From: Candidatus Poseidoniales archaeon
GTDB taxonomy: Archaea; Thermoplasmatota; Poseidoniia; MGIII; CG-Epi1
Length of the DNA stretch: 5,226 nucleotides
Assembly (NCBI GenBank): GCA_015658585.1
Contig: DQOP01000123.1
Coordinates: 1-5,226 of the forward strand
Direction of reading: 5' to 3'
Shown: positions 1-5,226 of the stretch, piece after piece
Layout: each line of letters starts with the position of its first letter
How positions within the stretch are numbered: position 1 is the first letter of the stretch
Made by a program: the position numbers and the translations under genes
Notes under the pieces: generated by a model
The model's database searches: none
Told to the model about the DNA's origin: nothing
The model's input: only the letters and a program-made list of their open reading frames with translations

Positions 1-2835
1 CTTGAATTGGACTGGTTTCATATGATTTATTTTGAAATCACCTAGTTCACCACTTCCGTCATCATCCAGTCTCAGTGACTGTAGCCAGACGAGATTGCCT
101 GCCAGACTAGCTGTTTCATTAGCTAATCCCATATTGTCCTGGTACAGCATCACGGAACTTCCATTGTAGTCTGAATGATCCCATATCCATACCGTGGCCT
201 TTTCATTCTCAGTCACATTGGTAATTGCAAAAGTAAAGTTGAACCAGCTGTCAGTTATGAGTCTTAGATTACCATCAGCACTCACAATCTCGGCCGAACC
301 CGGTAAATGTTCCAGCCTGACATATGAGTAAATTCCAGTTGCGAAACTGGTGAATGTGATATGTTCTATTATTTCCCCACCATCTTCCCCACCAGCATAG
401 ACTAGATTTCCGTTATCTACGTTGAAGGTAGTTTTGGTCGGAACATTACTGAGTGTGATGTTAGCCCAGTGAGAGGTCTCCCCTAGGTCATCAATTCCCT
501 CGAAATAGATGCGGAATGGCTTTTCCCGTTCGGGTTTCATCGATAGTGAAATATTAGTGATTCCACTCCGCGAGTAGAAATCAATGTCACCGATATCAGT
601 TACCCTAACACTAAAACTGTAATCCTGGTTCTTTAATGATACGGCAGACCGATTACTGGGGGAATTCGCATCCAGATACGCAGATTCATTGTAGATGGCA
701 AAATAATCATCATTACTCCCATCATTCATTTCCAGATATCGGTCACTTGTCAGATAGACGAATAGATGATCAATGTAAGTCGGTTCGTTCTGTCTATTCC
801 TGATCCTGGCAGCAACCTCACCGTCGCCCTCACCGATGGTCGATTGCAGTACGGCCTTTGGAATTGACCTCAGTAGATCCCCAATGTAAACGATTCTGCC
901 TGCCAATCCCAGAAGAATGTCACTTATGAATCCCCCTACCAGATTGGAATTCAGATCCTCGCCATCGTTGTTGATAGGAATATTGGACCCCCCGGTCTCA
1001 TCCAGTTTTAGGTTGCCTTCAAGGACCAGGCTTTCTGGCATGTTCTGAATTTCCAGACCTGTGAATAATCGATAGTCATGGTCCGACCAGGTAGCTCCTC
1101 TGCCATCCTCGGTATAGTATTCATAGTCTCCATATACGATCGAATCAACCGGTTCCGTGGCATGAAATTCCACAACGGTCCAATTTCTATCAGCGGTGGT
1201 TTCGTTCCTGACCTCCAGCCAGAATGCGGCATTCTGCATGTTGAGTTCGTCTAGGCATACCTCTTCTCCTGATTCTTCGATAGAACATACCGGGACCCCG
1301 GTAATATCAGCGACTATGTGTGAAAGGAACGCGTCCTCCCCTTCATCGGGATGAAGATTGTATTCGTAATACTGGAACACCAGGTTGAACTTCTTGTTGG
1401 TTTCGCTTGGCGAAGTTGTTTCTGAGGGACGTGCGTAAACTTCCACGGCATCCCTTTGAACGTTGTTCTGTAGGGTCTCCGAGACTATTCTTACACTGAT
1501 CTTCCTAGGTATCTTACCACGTGGGTTGTCGAGACCGACTTTGATAAATGTTATCTCCTCTAGGGCGTCACCCGGATTCTCCGTGGTCCCACTGCTCCAG
1601 TTATACTTCAGATACCCTATGGTTACATCCATAGAGTCTATTCCGTTGTTGTCCGGTTCCTCAGTCTTGTTGTTCATCTCGACTGTTATTTCATATGGTG
1701 CATTAACGTAATCAACATCTCCAGGATTCAATCCAATCCCTCCACCCCCGTCAGGTCCAATGGTAAAGATGAATTCTTCAATAATTATGGTCAGATTGTA
1801 GGTATCGGGGATTTCATTTGCAGGAAATTGGGTGTTTACTCCCCAGATATAGGTCTGGTCTCCCGAATCGTTCTCAGTTTCCTGAGTGTAGGTTATTCCA
1901 CGTACAATAGCTACGTCGAGAGTCTGATTCAGATCCTCATCCAGTTCCTCGAATTCAAATGATATGCCCACATTGGCCTCTATACCTACATCACCATCTA
2001 GGGGATTGATGTCAGTGTCATCATTGAAGAAATCGTTGACCACAGGTATCAATCTAGCTCGGATATCATTCTCCCCATCCTCGTCAACATCGATTGGAAC
2101 CCATGCAGCATCGCTTTCGTCTAGACCATTTAAGAGGGCCTCAAGGAAAACAACAATGGGCCCTTCTAGCCCCAGTGCTTCAAACCAGACCGCCATCAGG
2201 CTTGCCGAAGCACCGAAGATAGTACTGATCAGGGTCGCCTCCTCGACTCCCTCTTCACAACTCTCATTCTCCGGCGTACCTTCATCGCAGCCCCCTACGT
2301 CAATCATTCCATTTCCATTGGCATCATAGGCCCAGTAGATCAGGTACGTTTCGGTAAATATTGATGCTAAGGTCCCTAGGAACGAATCCTGATAAAAGTC
2401 AGTTTCACTCAGCATGGTCTCGATGATATCGGCCCTGATTGGTTCTGGATCATTTACATCTACTGGTTCTAGACCTCTTTGCGAATAGTCGTAGATCACC
2501 GTTTCATGAGCGATATTAGCATTCACATCTTCACTTTCATCTTTGGCATTCAGAAGAATTTCACGATTATCTAACAATGAAATATGAAGGGTATTTCCTT
2601 CATGTATCGATCGCAAGAAGTTCAAATCCTCAAATACGGTCTCATTTATCTCGTCATTTCTTTGGTTTACACTTTGAAAGAAAGTGTCCAATTCCTGGGC
2701 TGTACCATAATCAACAGTTATTGTTGGTGAATCAGAGGAGATGGGGACAATAACCATTTGAAGAATCAGAATCGTCACCGCTGAAACTGTAAGTATCCTT
2801 TTTCGGTTCAGCAGTTTGAAAGCTGATTTCTTCAT
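1..2835 (-). CDS. Large secreted or anchored surface protein, family not recognised (3' end beyond window)
   Basis: The frame is open for 945 codons without a stop, and the C-terminus lies beyond base 1. I chose the ATG at 2835 because it follows a TATA box at leaderless distance and starts an MKK N-terminus; an in-frame ATG at 2844 would add MLI. Residues 2-13 are basic (K2, K3, K7, R11, K12, R13) and residues 14-32 are hydrophobic. This is a Sec signal peptide or an N-terminal anchor; no strong cleavage site is visible. The rest is rich in Asp, Glu and Asn, with at least 16 N-X-S/T sequons from residue 190 onward. There are only four cysteines, as C183/C193 and C517/C527. EF-hand-like acidic loops lie at 171-182, 249-257 and 924-934. 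Repeats of the form L-x-N-[LMV]-P followed by GNL occur near residues 590-611, 786-813 and 836-859. Hydrophobic or amphipathic stretches lie near 203-240 and 633-664. Extracellular location is well supported; the function is unknown. An S-layer, adhesion or other cell-surface role is only inference. Confidence 0.85.
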   Translation of the reverse strand, partial: MKKSAFKLLNRKRILTVSAVTILILQMVIVPISSDSPTITVDYGTAQELDTFFQSVNQRNDEINETVFEDLNFLRSIHEGNTLHISLLDNREILLNAKDESEDVNANIAHETVIYDYSQRGLEPVDVNDPEPIRADIIETMLSETDFYQDSFLGTLASIFTETYLIYWAYDANGNGMIDVGGCDEGTPENESCEEGVEEATLISTIFGASASLMAVWFEALGLEGPIVVFLEALLNGLDESDAAWVPIDVDEDGENDIRARLIPVVNDFFNDDTDINPLDGDVGIEANVGISFEFEELDEDLNQTLDVAIVRGITYTQETENDSGDQTYIWGVNTQFPANEIPDTYNLTIIIEEFIFTIGPDGGGGIGLNPGDVDYVNAPYEITVEMNNKTEEPDNNGIDSMDVTIGYLKYNWSSGTTENPGDALEEITFIKVGLDNPRGKIPRKISVRIVSETLQNNVQRDAVEVYARPSETTSPSETNKKFNLVFQYYEYNLHPDEGEDAFLSHIVADITGVPVCSIEESGEEVCLDELNMQNAAFWLEVRNETTADRNWTVVEFHATEPVDSIVYGDYEYYTEDGRGATWSDHDYRLFTGLEIQNMPESLVLEGNLKLDETGGSNIPINNDGEDLNSNLVGGFISDILLGLAGRIVYIGDLLRSIPKAVLQSTIGEGDGEVAARIRNRQNEPTYIDHLFVYLTSDRYLEMNDGSNDDYFAIYNESAYLDANSPSNRSAVSLKNQDYSFSVRVTDIGDIDFYSRSGITNISLSMKPEREKPFRIYFEGIDDLGETSHWANITLSNVPTKTTFNVDNGNLVYAGGEDGGEIIEHITFTSFATGIYSYVRLEHLPGSAEIVSADGNLRLITDSWFNFTFAITNVTENEKATVWIWDHSDYNGSSVMLYQDNMGLANETASLAGNLVWLQSLRLDDDGSGELGDFKINHMKPVQFK
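259..480 (-). repeat. Two neighbouring repeat modules in the surface protein
   Basis: At the protein level residues 786-813 and 836-859 share an aromatic/polar strand, then L-x-N/H-[VL]-P, then exactly 10 residues on a GNL followed by a basic or hydrophobic pair. A third, looser copy with a shorter P-to-GNL spacing (7 residues) lies at residues 590-611 (bases 1003-1068). A degenerate one without the GNL starts at about residue 866. The modules look like beta strands and turns and suggest a stack of related extracellular domains. The similarity is weak and seen by eye only. Confidence 0.35.
2775..2835 (-). other. Signal peptide or N-terminal membrane anchor of the surface protein
   Basis: Codons 1 to about 20 and onward encode a basic N-region (MKKSAFKLLNRKR) followed by a hydrophobic core that starts at ILTVSAVTILIL and runs on to about residue 32 (base 2740). 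A possible cleavage near ISS-D (residues 32-35) lacks the usual Ala-X-Ala pattern, so retention as a membrane anchor is equally possible. It does not have the [KR][GA] cleavage context of archaeal type IV pilin-like signal peptides. Confidence 0.65.
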
Positions 2836-2841
2836 TATTAG

Positions 2842-2862
2842 CATTGAGAAACCATCTCTATA
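2842..2862 (-). promoter_or_regulatory. Shared promoter element, surface-protein copy (TATAGAGA-N5-TCTCAATG)
   Basis: On the minus strand the sequence runs TATAGAGA, five bases (TGGTT), then TCTCAATG. The GAGA and TCTC tetramers form a small interrupted palindrome between the TATA box and the predicted transcription start. The same layout occurs on the other strand in front of ftsZ. A protein bound here would lie over the region where polymerase is loaded, a usual place for archaeal repressors. That it is a binding site is inference. Confidence 0.4.
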
Positions 2863-2867
2863 AATAA
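2859..2867 (-). promoter_or_regulatory. TATA box (box A) for the surface protein gene
   Basis: Read on the minus strand this is TTATTTATA. Its TTTATA core ends 23 bases before the ATG at 2835, so transcription should begin at or within a base or two of that ATG. This implies a leaderless mRNA and favours 2835 over the in-frame ATG at 2844, which is too close to the box to lie downstream of the start site. No Shine-Dalgarno sequence precedes either ATG. Confidence 0.65.
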
Positions 2868-2886
2868 GGTATCAGTTGAATAGAAT

Positions 2887-2914
2887 AGATTGATTTTATA
2901 TAGAGAATCAATCT
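2887..2914. repeat. Perfect 9-base inverted repeat around the ftsZ TATA box, possible operator
   Basis: The left arm AGATTGATT (2887-2895) and right arm AATCAATCT (2906-2914) are exact reverse complements separated by 10 bases that contain most of the TATA box. Arm centres are 19 bases apart, near two helical turns, which suits a dimeric DNA-binding protein on one face of the helix. If transcription starts at about 2925 the repeat is not in the mRNA, so an RNA hairpin is unlikely. Binding by a regulator is inference. Confidence 0.5.
2894..2902 (+). promoter_or_regulatory. TATA box (box A) for the ftsZ operon
   Basis: The sequence TTTTATATA contains a TTTATA core ending at 2900, leaving 24 bases before the ATG at 2925. 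This is the expected spacing for an archaeal transcript starting at the A of that ATG. It therefore supports a leaderless start at 2925 instead of the in-frame GTG at 2919. It is the only clear promoter seen for the four downstream genes. Confidence 0.65.
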
Positions 2915-2919
2915 CGATG
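2899..2919 (+). promoter_or_regulatory. Shared promoter element, ftsZ copy (TATAGAGA-N5-TCTCGATG)
   Basis: TATAGAGA, five bases (ATCAA), then TCTCGATG. It matches the minus-strand copy at 15 of the 16 non-spacer positions and lies 5 bases from the predicted start codon, against 6 in the other copy. It overlaps the right arm of the 9-base inverted repeat. The ATG inside it (2917-2919) is followed at once by TGA and should lie upstream of the transcript, so it is not a usable start. Confidence 0.4.
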
Positions 2920-2924
2920 TGAAG

Positions 2925-4016
2925 ATGAATGAGGAGTCTTTGCAGGCGACCATCGCGGGTGAGACTGGTTTTAAGGGGGAAACAGATGAGGACGAGCTTC
3001 AGGCACTGGTATCCAAATTAAAGACGAATATTCTGATTGTAGGTAGCGGAGGAGCTGGAAATAACACACTATCCAGACTTTACAAGGAAGGTTTGACCAC
3101 CATCGAACTATTGGCTGTCAATACTGATGCCCAACACCTACTGAATACGCCTATACCACATAGGTTGTTGATAGGTAAGGCATTGACCAAAGGACTCGGG
3201 GCCGGTTCAGAGCCCAAAATTGGAGAGGGAGCTGCAGAGGAGGCCCGAGTGGATCTCCTGGAAGCCTGTCACGAGGCAGATATTGTATTTCTGACAGGCG
3301 GCCTTGGTGGCGGAACAGGTACAGGATCACTTCCTATAATTGCGAACTTCGCCAAGGAAAGAGGTGCACTTACCATCGCAATCGTCACATTACCCTTCAG
3401 CAATGAAGGTGCTAGGAGAGCCAATAATGCACGTCTGGGCCTTGAGAAACTAAGAAAATCAGCTGATACAGTCATTGTTATTCCCAATGATAAATTACTT
3501 CAAGACGACATCGCAAAACTTCCATTGAATTTGGCTTTCCGTCATGCAGATGAGATTTTGGCTAATGCGATCAAATGCATGACTGAGATAACGTCACATA
3601 GTGGTCTGGTCAACATAGACTTTGCAGACATGCGTTCGATCATGTATGAGGGAGGTGTGGCTATGATTGGCATGGGTGAAGGACAAGGCCCTAATCGAGC
3701 TACTGACGCAGTGACTGCTGCCTTGACATCTCCTCTATTGGAACTGGACATCAGTCAATCCAGGGGAGCGTTAATCAATGTCACCGGAGGTGACGATATG
3801 ACTCTCGAAGAAGCACATCAAGTGGTGAAGGAAGTTCATAGTAAGATTAATAAAGAAGCCCGAATAATTTGGGGAGCTTCGATAGATTCTACTCTTGAGC
3901 ATCAAGTCCGTGTGATGCTTGTAGTTACTGGTGTCAAATCTTCTCAGATATTGGGACCGTTGTCGGGAGTGGATGACGAACTGCAAGGCAGATACGGCAT
4001 CGAATTTGTACAATAG
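2925..4016 (+). CDS. ftsZ: Cell division GTPase FtsZ (archaeal FtsZ1-like)
   Basis: FtsZ is the tubulin-like GTPase that polymerises into the division ring at mid-cell. From the ATG at 2925 the protein has 363 residues, a usual length for archaeal FtsZ. A GTG at 2919 would add two residues, but the TATA spacing favours 2925. After an acidic N-terminal extension of about 34 residues come the first nucleotide-binding loop VGSGGAGNN (39-47), AVNTD (64-68) and the tubulin signature GGGTGTG (128-134). The T7 loop N-I-D-F-A-D (230-235) holds the acidic residues that complete the GTPase site of the neighbouring subunit. The C-terminal domain ends with [10 protein letters not shown] and a short tail. 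All catalytic elements are present, so it should be active. The gene opens an operon, with secE only 4 bases downstream. Assignment to the FtsZ1 group rests on the NN after the GAG motif and on its place beside secE-spt5, and is less certain than the family call. Confidence 0.97.
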   Translation: MNEESLQATIAGETGFKGETDEDELQALVSKLKTNILIVGSGGAGNNTLSRLYKEGLTTIELLAVNTDAQHLLNTPIPHRLLIGKALTKGLGAGSEPKIGEGAAEEARVDLLEACHEADIVFLTGGLGGGTGTGSLPIIANFAKERGALTIAIVTLPFSNEGARRANNARLGLEKLRKSADTVIVIPNDKLLQDDIAKLPLNLAFRHADEILANAIKCMTEITSHSGLVNIDFADMRSIMYEGGVAMIGMGEGQGPNRATDAVTAALTSPLLELDISQSRGALINVTGGDDMTLEEAHQVVKEVHSKINKEARIIWGASIDSTLEHQVRVMLVVTGVKSSQILGPLSGVDDELQGRYGIEFVQ

Positions 4017-4020
4017 CCCT

Positions 4021-4260
4021 ATGAGTTTCATCGACAAAGTATGGCAAACGCAACAAAGGCTTGAGGAGCGTTTCAAGCGGATTGGCAGGGGTCAGTATGG
4101 CCGAGTCCTGCGTTTAGCCCGTAAACCAACCTCTGACGAGTTCGTCAAGAGTTCGTGGGTTGTTGGCATTGGGATTGGTATTGTTGGAGCTATTGGTTTC
4201 GTGGTCTATTTCATATGGCTCAAGGCTCCACCTATAATTTCAGATTTACTGGGGATTTAG
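4021..4260 (+). CDS. secE: Preprotein translocase subunit SecE (Sec61-gamma type)
   Basis: SecE is the small clamp subunit that stabilises the SecY channel in the cytoplasmic membrane. The predicted product has 79 residues. An amphipathic, basic N-terminal part (Q10 to R34) leads into the family motif RKPTSDEF (34-41), followed by one membrane helix at about 46-67 (a Gly/Ile/Val run ending in FVVYFIWL) and a short external tail. It is somewhat longer than the roughly 60-residue typical archaeal form. The ATG at 4021 is chosen because it gives the canonical N-terminus and follows the ftsZ stop after 4 bases. An upstream in-frame ATG at 3931 would overlap ftsZ by 86 bases. No Shine-Dalgarno motif is visible, so translation probably depends on coupling to ftsZ. 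Identity is supported by both the motif and the secE-spt5-rpl11 order. Confidence 0.92.
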   Translation: MSFIDKVWQTQQRLEERFKRIGRGQYGRVLRLARKPTSDEFVKSSWVVGIGIGIVGAIGFVVYFIWLKAPPIISDLLGI

Positions 4261-4265
4261 ATAAA

Positions 4266-4826
4266 ATGGCAAGATTTCTCGAAGAACAGGAAGAAGAAGA
4301 ACAGCCCGCCTCGTTGGATGCACCATCATCAGATACCAAGATATACGTGATGAAGTCTCAAATCGGTCATGAGAGAGCGGCCAGTGAGAGGCTTGCAGAC
4401 AGGATAAGACGTAGTGGAGCACCGATATTTTCCATCCTTGCACCGCCTAAGTTAAGGGGATTCATATTCGTGGAAACCAATAGCCCCGAGGCCCTTCGTG
4501 ATAATCTGAAGGGTCTGACACATGCTAGAGGTATGGTTATGAACAGAGGTAAGGGCTATGGCCGTTCCAAAGAACCGGATACATTTGGAACCACAACTTT
4601 AGAGGAGTTGAAACCACATCTTACGCCACCACCAGCGGTCTCAGGCATTGAGGAGGGCAATATCATCGAAGTTATTGCAGGTCCGTTCAAGGGAGAAAAG
4701 GCAAGAGTACAGCGTATTGATCTGGCTAAGGAAGAAGTTACTGTGGAGTTATTCGAAGCTATGGTCCCAATTCCAATTACGGTTCGAGGAGATCACGTAA
4801 GAGTGCTGGAAAAGGACATTAATTGA
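4266..4826 (+). CDS. spt5: Transcription elongation factor Spt5 (archaeal NusG homologue)
   Basis: Spt5 binds the clamp of archaeal RNA polymerase with Spt4, closes the DNA channel and promotes processive elongation. The KOW domain can contact the ribosome. The product has 186 residues, longer than the usual 150 or so. Residues 1-23 form an acidic extension with a run of glutamates (E6-E12). The NGN domain spans about 24-120, from KIYVMKSQIGHE through the strand RGFIFVET. It contains a Gly/Arg/Lys-rich stretch near 92-103 that appears longer than in typical relatives. The linker PPPAVSGIEEGN leads into the KOW motif at about 129-163 (IIEVIAGPFKGEKARVQ). The ATG at 4266 lies 5 bases after the secE stop; GGGGAT at 4251-4256 is a weak Shine-Dalgarno candidate. 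The frame is open back to 4155, but that part only overlaps secE and does not resemble Spt5. The stop overlaps the rpl11 start by one base. Confidence 0.95.
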   Translation: MARFLEEQEEEEQPASLDAPSSDTKIYVMKSQIGHERAASERLADRIRRSGAPIFSILAPPKLRGFIFVETNSPEALRDNLKGLTHARGMVMNRGKGYGRSKEPDTFGTTTLEELKPHLTPPPAVSGIEEGNIIEVIAGPFKGEKARVQRIDLAKEEVTVELFEAMVPIPITVRGDHVRVLEKDIN

Positions 4827-5226
4827 TGGGTGAAACAGTTGAAGCTCTGGTTGATGCAGGCAAGGCCTCTGCAGGTCCACCATTAGGACCTTCATTGGGA
4901 CCATCAGGAGTTAATGTCAAACAGGTAATTGATGAAATAAATTCCAAGACCAAAGCTATGGAGGGTATGCGTGTACCCGTTAAAGTCAAGGTTGCAGACG
5001 ATAAAAGTTTCACGATAGAAGTTGGAACACCTCCCGCCTCATCCTTGATAAGACAGGTTCTAGGAATCGACAAGGGTTCTGGCGAGGCTGGAACTGTTGT
5101 TGCAGCTGATATGAAACTGGATCAGGCAATTACGGTTGCCAAGCAGAAAGGTCCGGGCCTGACTGGTGGAGACATCAAGGCTATGACATCAGAGATTCTT
5201 GGAGTGGCCAAGTCAATGGGGCTGAC
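4826..5226 (+). CDS. rpl11: Large ribosomal subunit protein uL11 (L11), 3' end beyond window
   Basis: L11 binds the GTPase-associated region of 23S rRNA at the base of the ribosomal stalk and takes part in factor-dependent steps of translation. The visible 133 residues begin MGETVEALVDAGKA, as in archaeal L11 proteins. The conserved Pro/Gly segment PPLGPSLGPSGVN (18-30) and KQVIDEIN (32-39) mark the N-terminal factor-interacting domain. The C-terminal rRNA-binding domain starts near TPPASSLIRQ (68-77), with GIDKGSGEAG (80-89). About 25-30 residues are probably missing at the right edge. Its ATG shares the A of the spt5 TGA stop (TGATG), so the two genes are translationally coupled. AAAGGA at 4811-4816 is a possible weak ribosome-binding site. 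In other archaea rpl1 and the stalk protein gene follow; that cannot be seen here. Confidence 0.96.
   Translation, partial: MGETVEALVDAGKASAGPPLGPSLGPSGVNVKQVIDEINSKTKAMEGMRVPVKVKVADDKSFTIEVGTPPASSLIRQVLGIDKGSGEAGTVVAADMKLDQAITVAKQKGPGLTGGDIKAMTSEILGVAKSMGL

Noticed and set aside
1008..1232. 74-codon reading frame on the minus strand
   Set aside because: It lies inside the long surface-protein frame in another phase, has no domain resemblance and no promoter.
1463..2329. Plus-strand reading frames at 1463-1711 and 1964-2329
   Set aside because: Both are antisense to the surface-protein gene. Their Ser/Pro-rich products follow from reverse reading of Asp/Glu-rich codons, and no start signal precedes them.
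2741..2835. Type IV pilin-like (class III) signal peptide
   Set aside because: The basic residues are followed by ILTV, not the [KR][GA] cleavage context, and the protein is far too large for a pilin.
2887..2914. Inverted repeat as a transcription terminator or attenuator hairpin
   Set aside because: It surrounds a TATA box, lacks a following T-tract, and neither divergent gene ends here.
2917..2922. Minimal ATG-TGA reading frame just before ftsZ, as a possible start-stop regulatory element
   Set aside because: TATA spacing places the transcript start at about 2925, so these bases should not be in the mRNA.
3269..3751. Minus-strand frames at 3269-3487 and 3542-3751
   Set aside because: They are antisense to the GTPase and T7-loop regions of ftsZ, which is clearly coding on the plus strand.
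3931..4020. N-terminal extension of secE from an ATG at 3931
   Set aside because: It would overlap ftsZ in another frame, and the added 30 residues do not resemble SecE. The ATG at 4021 gives the normal N-terminus.
3771..4076. Minus-strand frame spanning the ftsZ-secE junction
   Set aside because: It is antisense to two recognised genes, with no promoter or family resemblance.
4155..4265. N-terminal extension of spt5 from an ATG at 4155
   Set aside because: The added residues (Trp/Tyr-rich) are the shifted reading of the secE membrane helix, not part of an NGN protein.
4819..5073. 84-codon minus-strand frame over rpl11
   Set aside because: It is antisense to the conserved Pro/Gly segment of L11.

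Overview
The window looks like a piece of a euryarchaeal chromosome, most plausibly Thermoplasmatota-like (a marine group II/Poseidoniales-type organism would fit, but this is inference). The information-processing genes are of archaeal type: an L11 with the PPLGPxLGPxGVN signature and archaeal start, an Spt5 with NGN and KOW domains, a SecE of the Sec61-gamma type with one membrane helix, and an FtsZ lying directly upstream of secE-spt5-rpl11, an order known from many euryarchaea. Both promoters have archaeal TATA boxes about 25 bases before an ATG, the geometry of leaderless transcripts.

Layout. Bases 1-2835 (minus strand) are one uninterrupted reading frame of 945 codons that runs off the left edge. 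It encodes a very large secreted or membrane-anchored surface protein with an N-terminal signal or anchor segment, four cysteines in two C-X9-C pairs, acidic loops resembling calcium-binding sites, at least 16 N-glycosylation sequons and repeated beta-type modules near the C-terminal end of the visible part. I do not recognise its family. Bases 2836-2924 are a compact divergent promoter region. Bases 2925-5226 (plus strand) hold a tightly packed operon: ftsZ (cell division GTPase), secE (protein translocase subunit), spt5 (transcription elongation factor) and the first 133 codons of rpl11 (ribosomal protein uL11), which continues past the right edge. Gene junctions are 4 bases, 5 bases and a 1-base overlap.

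How the genes fit together. The plus-strand operon joins cell division, protein secretion, transcription elongation and ribosome stalk-base assembly, as expected of a growth-linked housekeeping unit. The divergent gene encodes an exported product that would use the Sec machinery. The most notable finding is in the short intergenic region. Both promoters carry the same arrangement, TATAGAGA-N5-TCTC-R-ATG, at almost the same distance from the start codon. The ftsZ TATA box also sits between perfect 9-base inverted repeats. These suggest that a common, so far unnamed regulator may control ftsZ and the surface protein together. No RNA genes, mobile elements, CRISPR arrays or terminators were seen.
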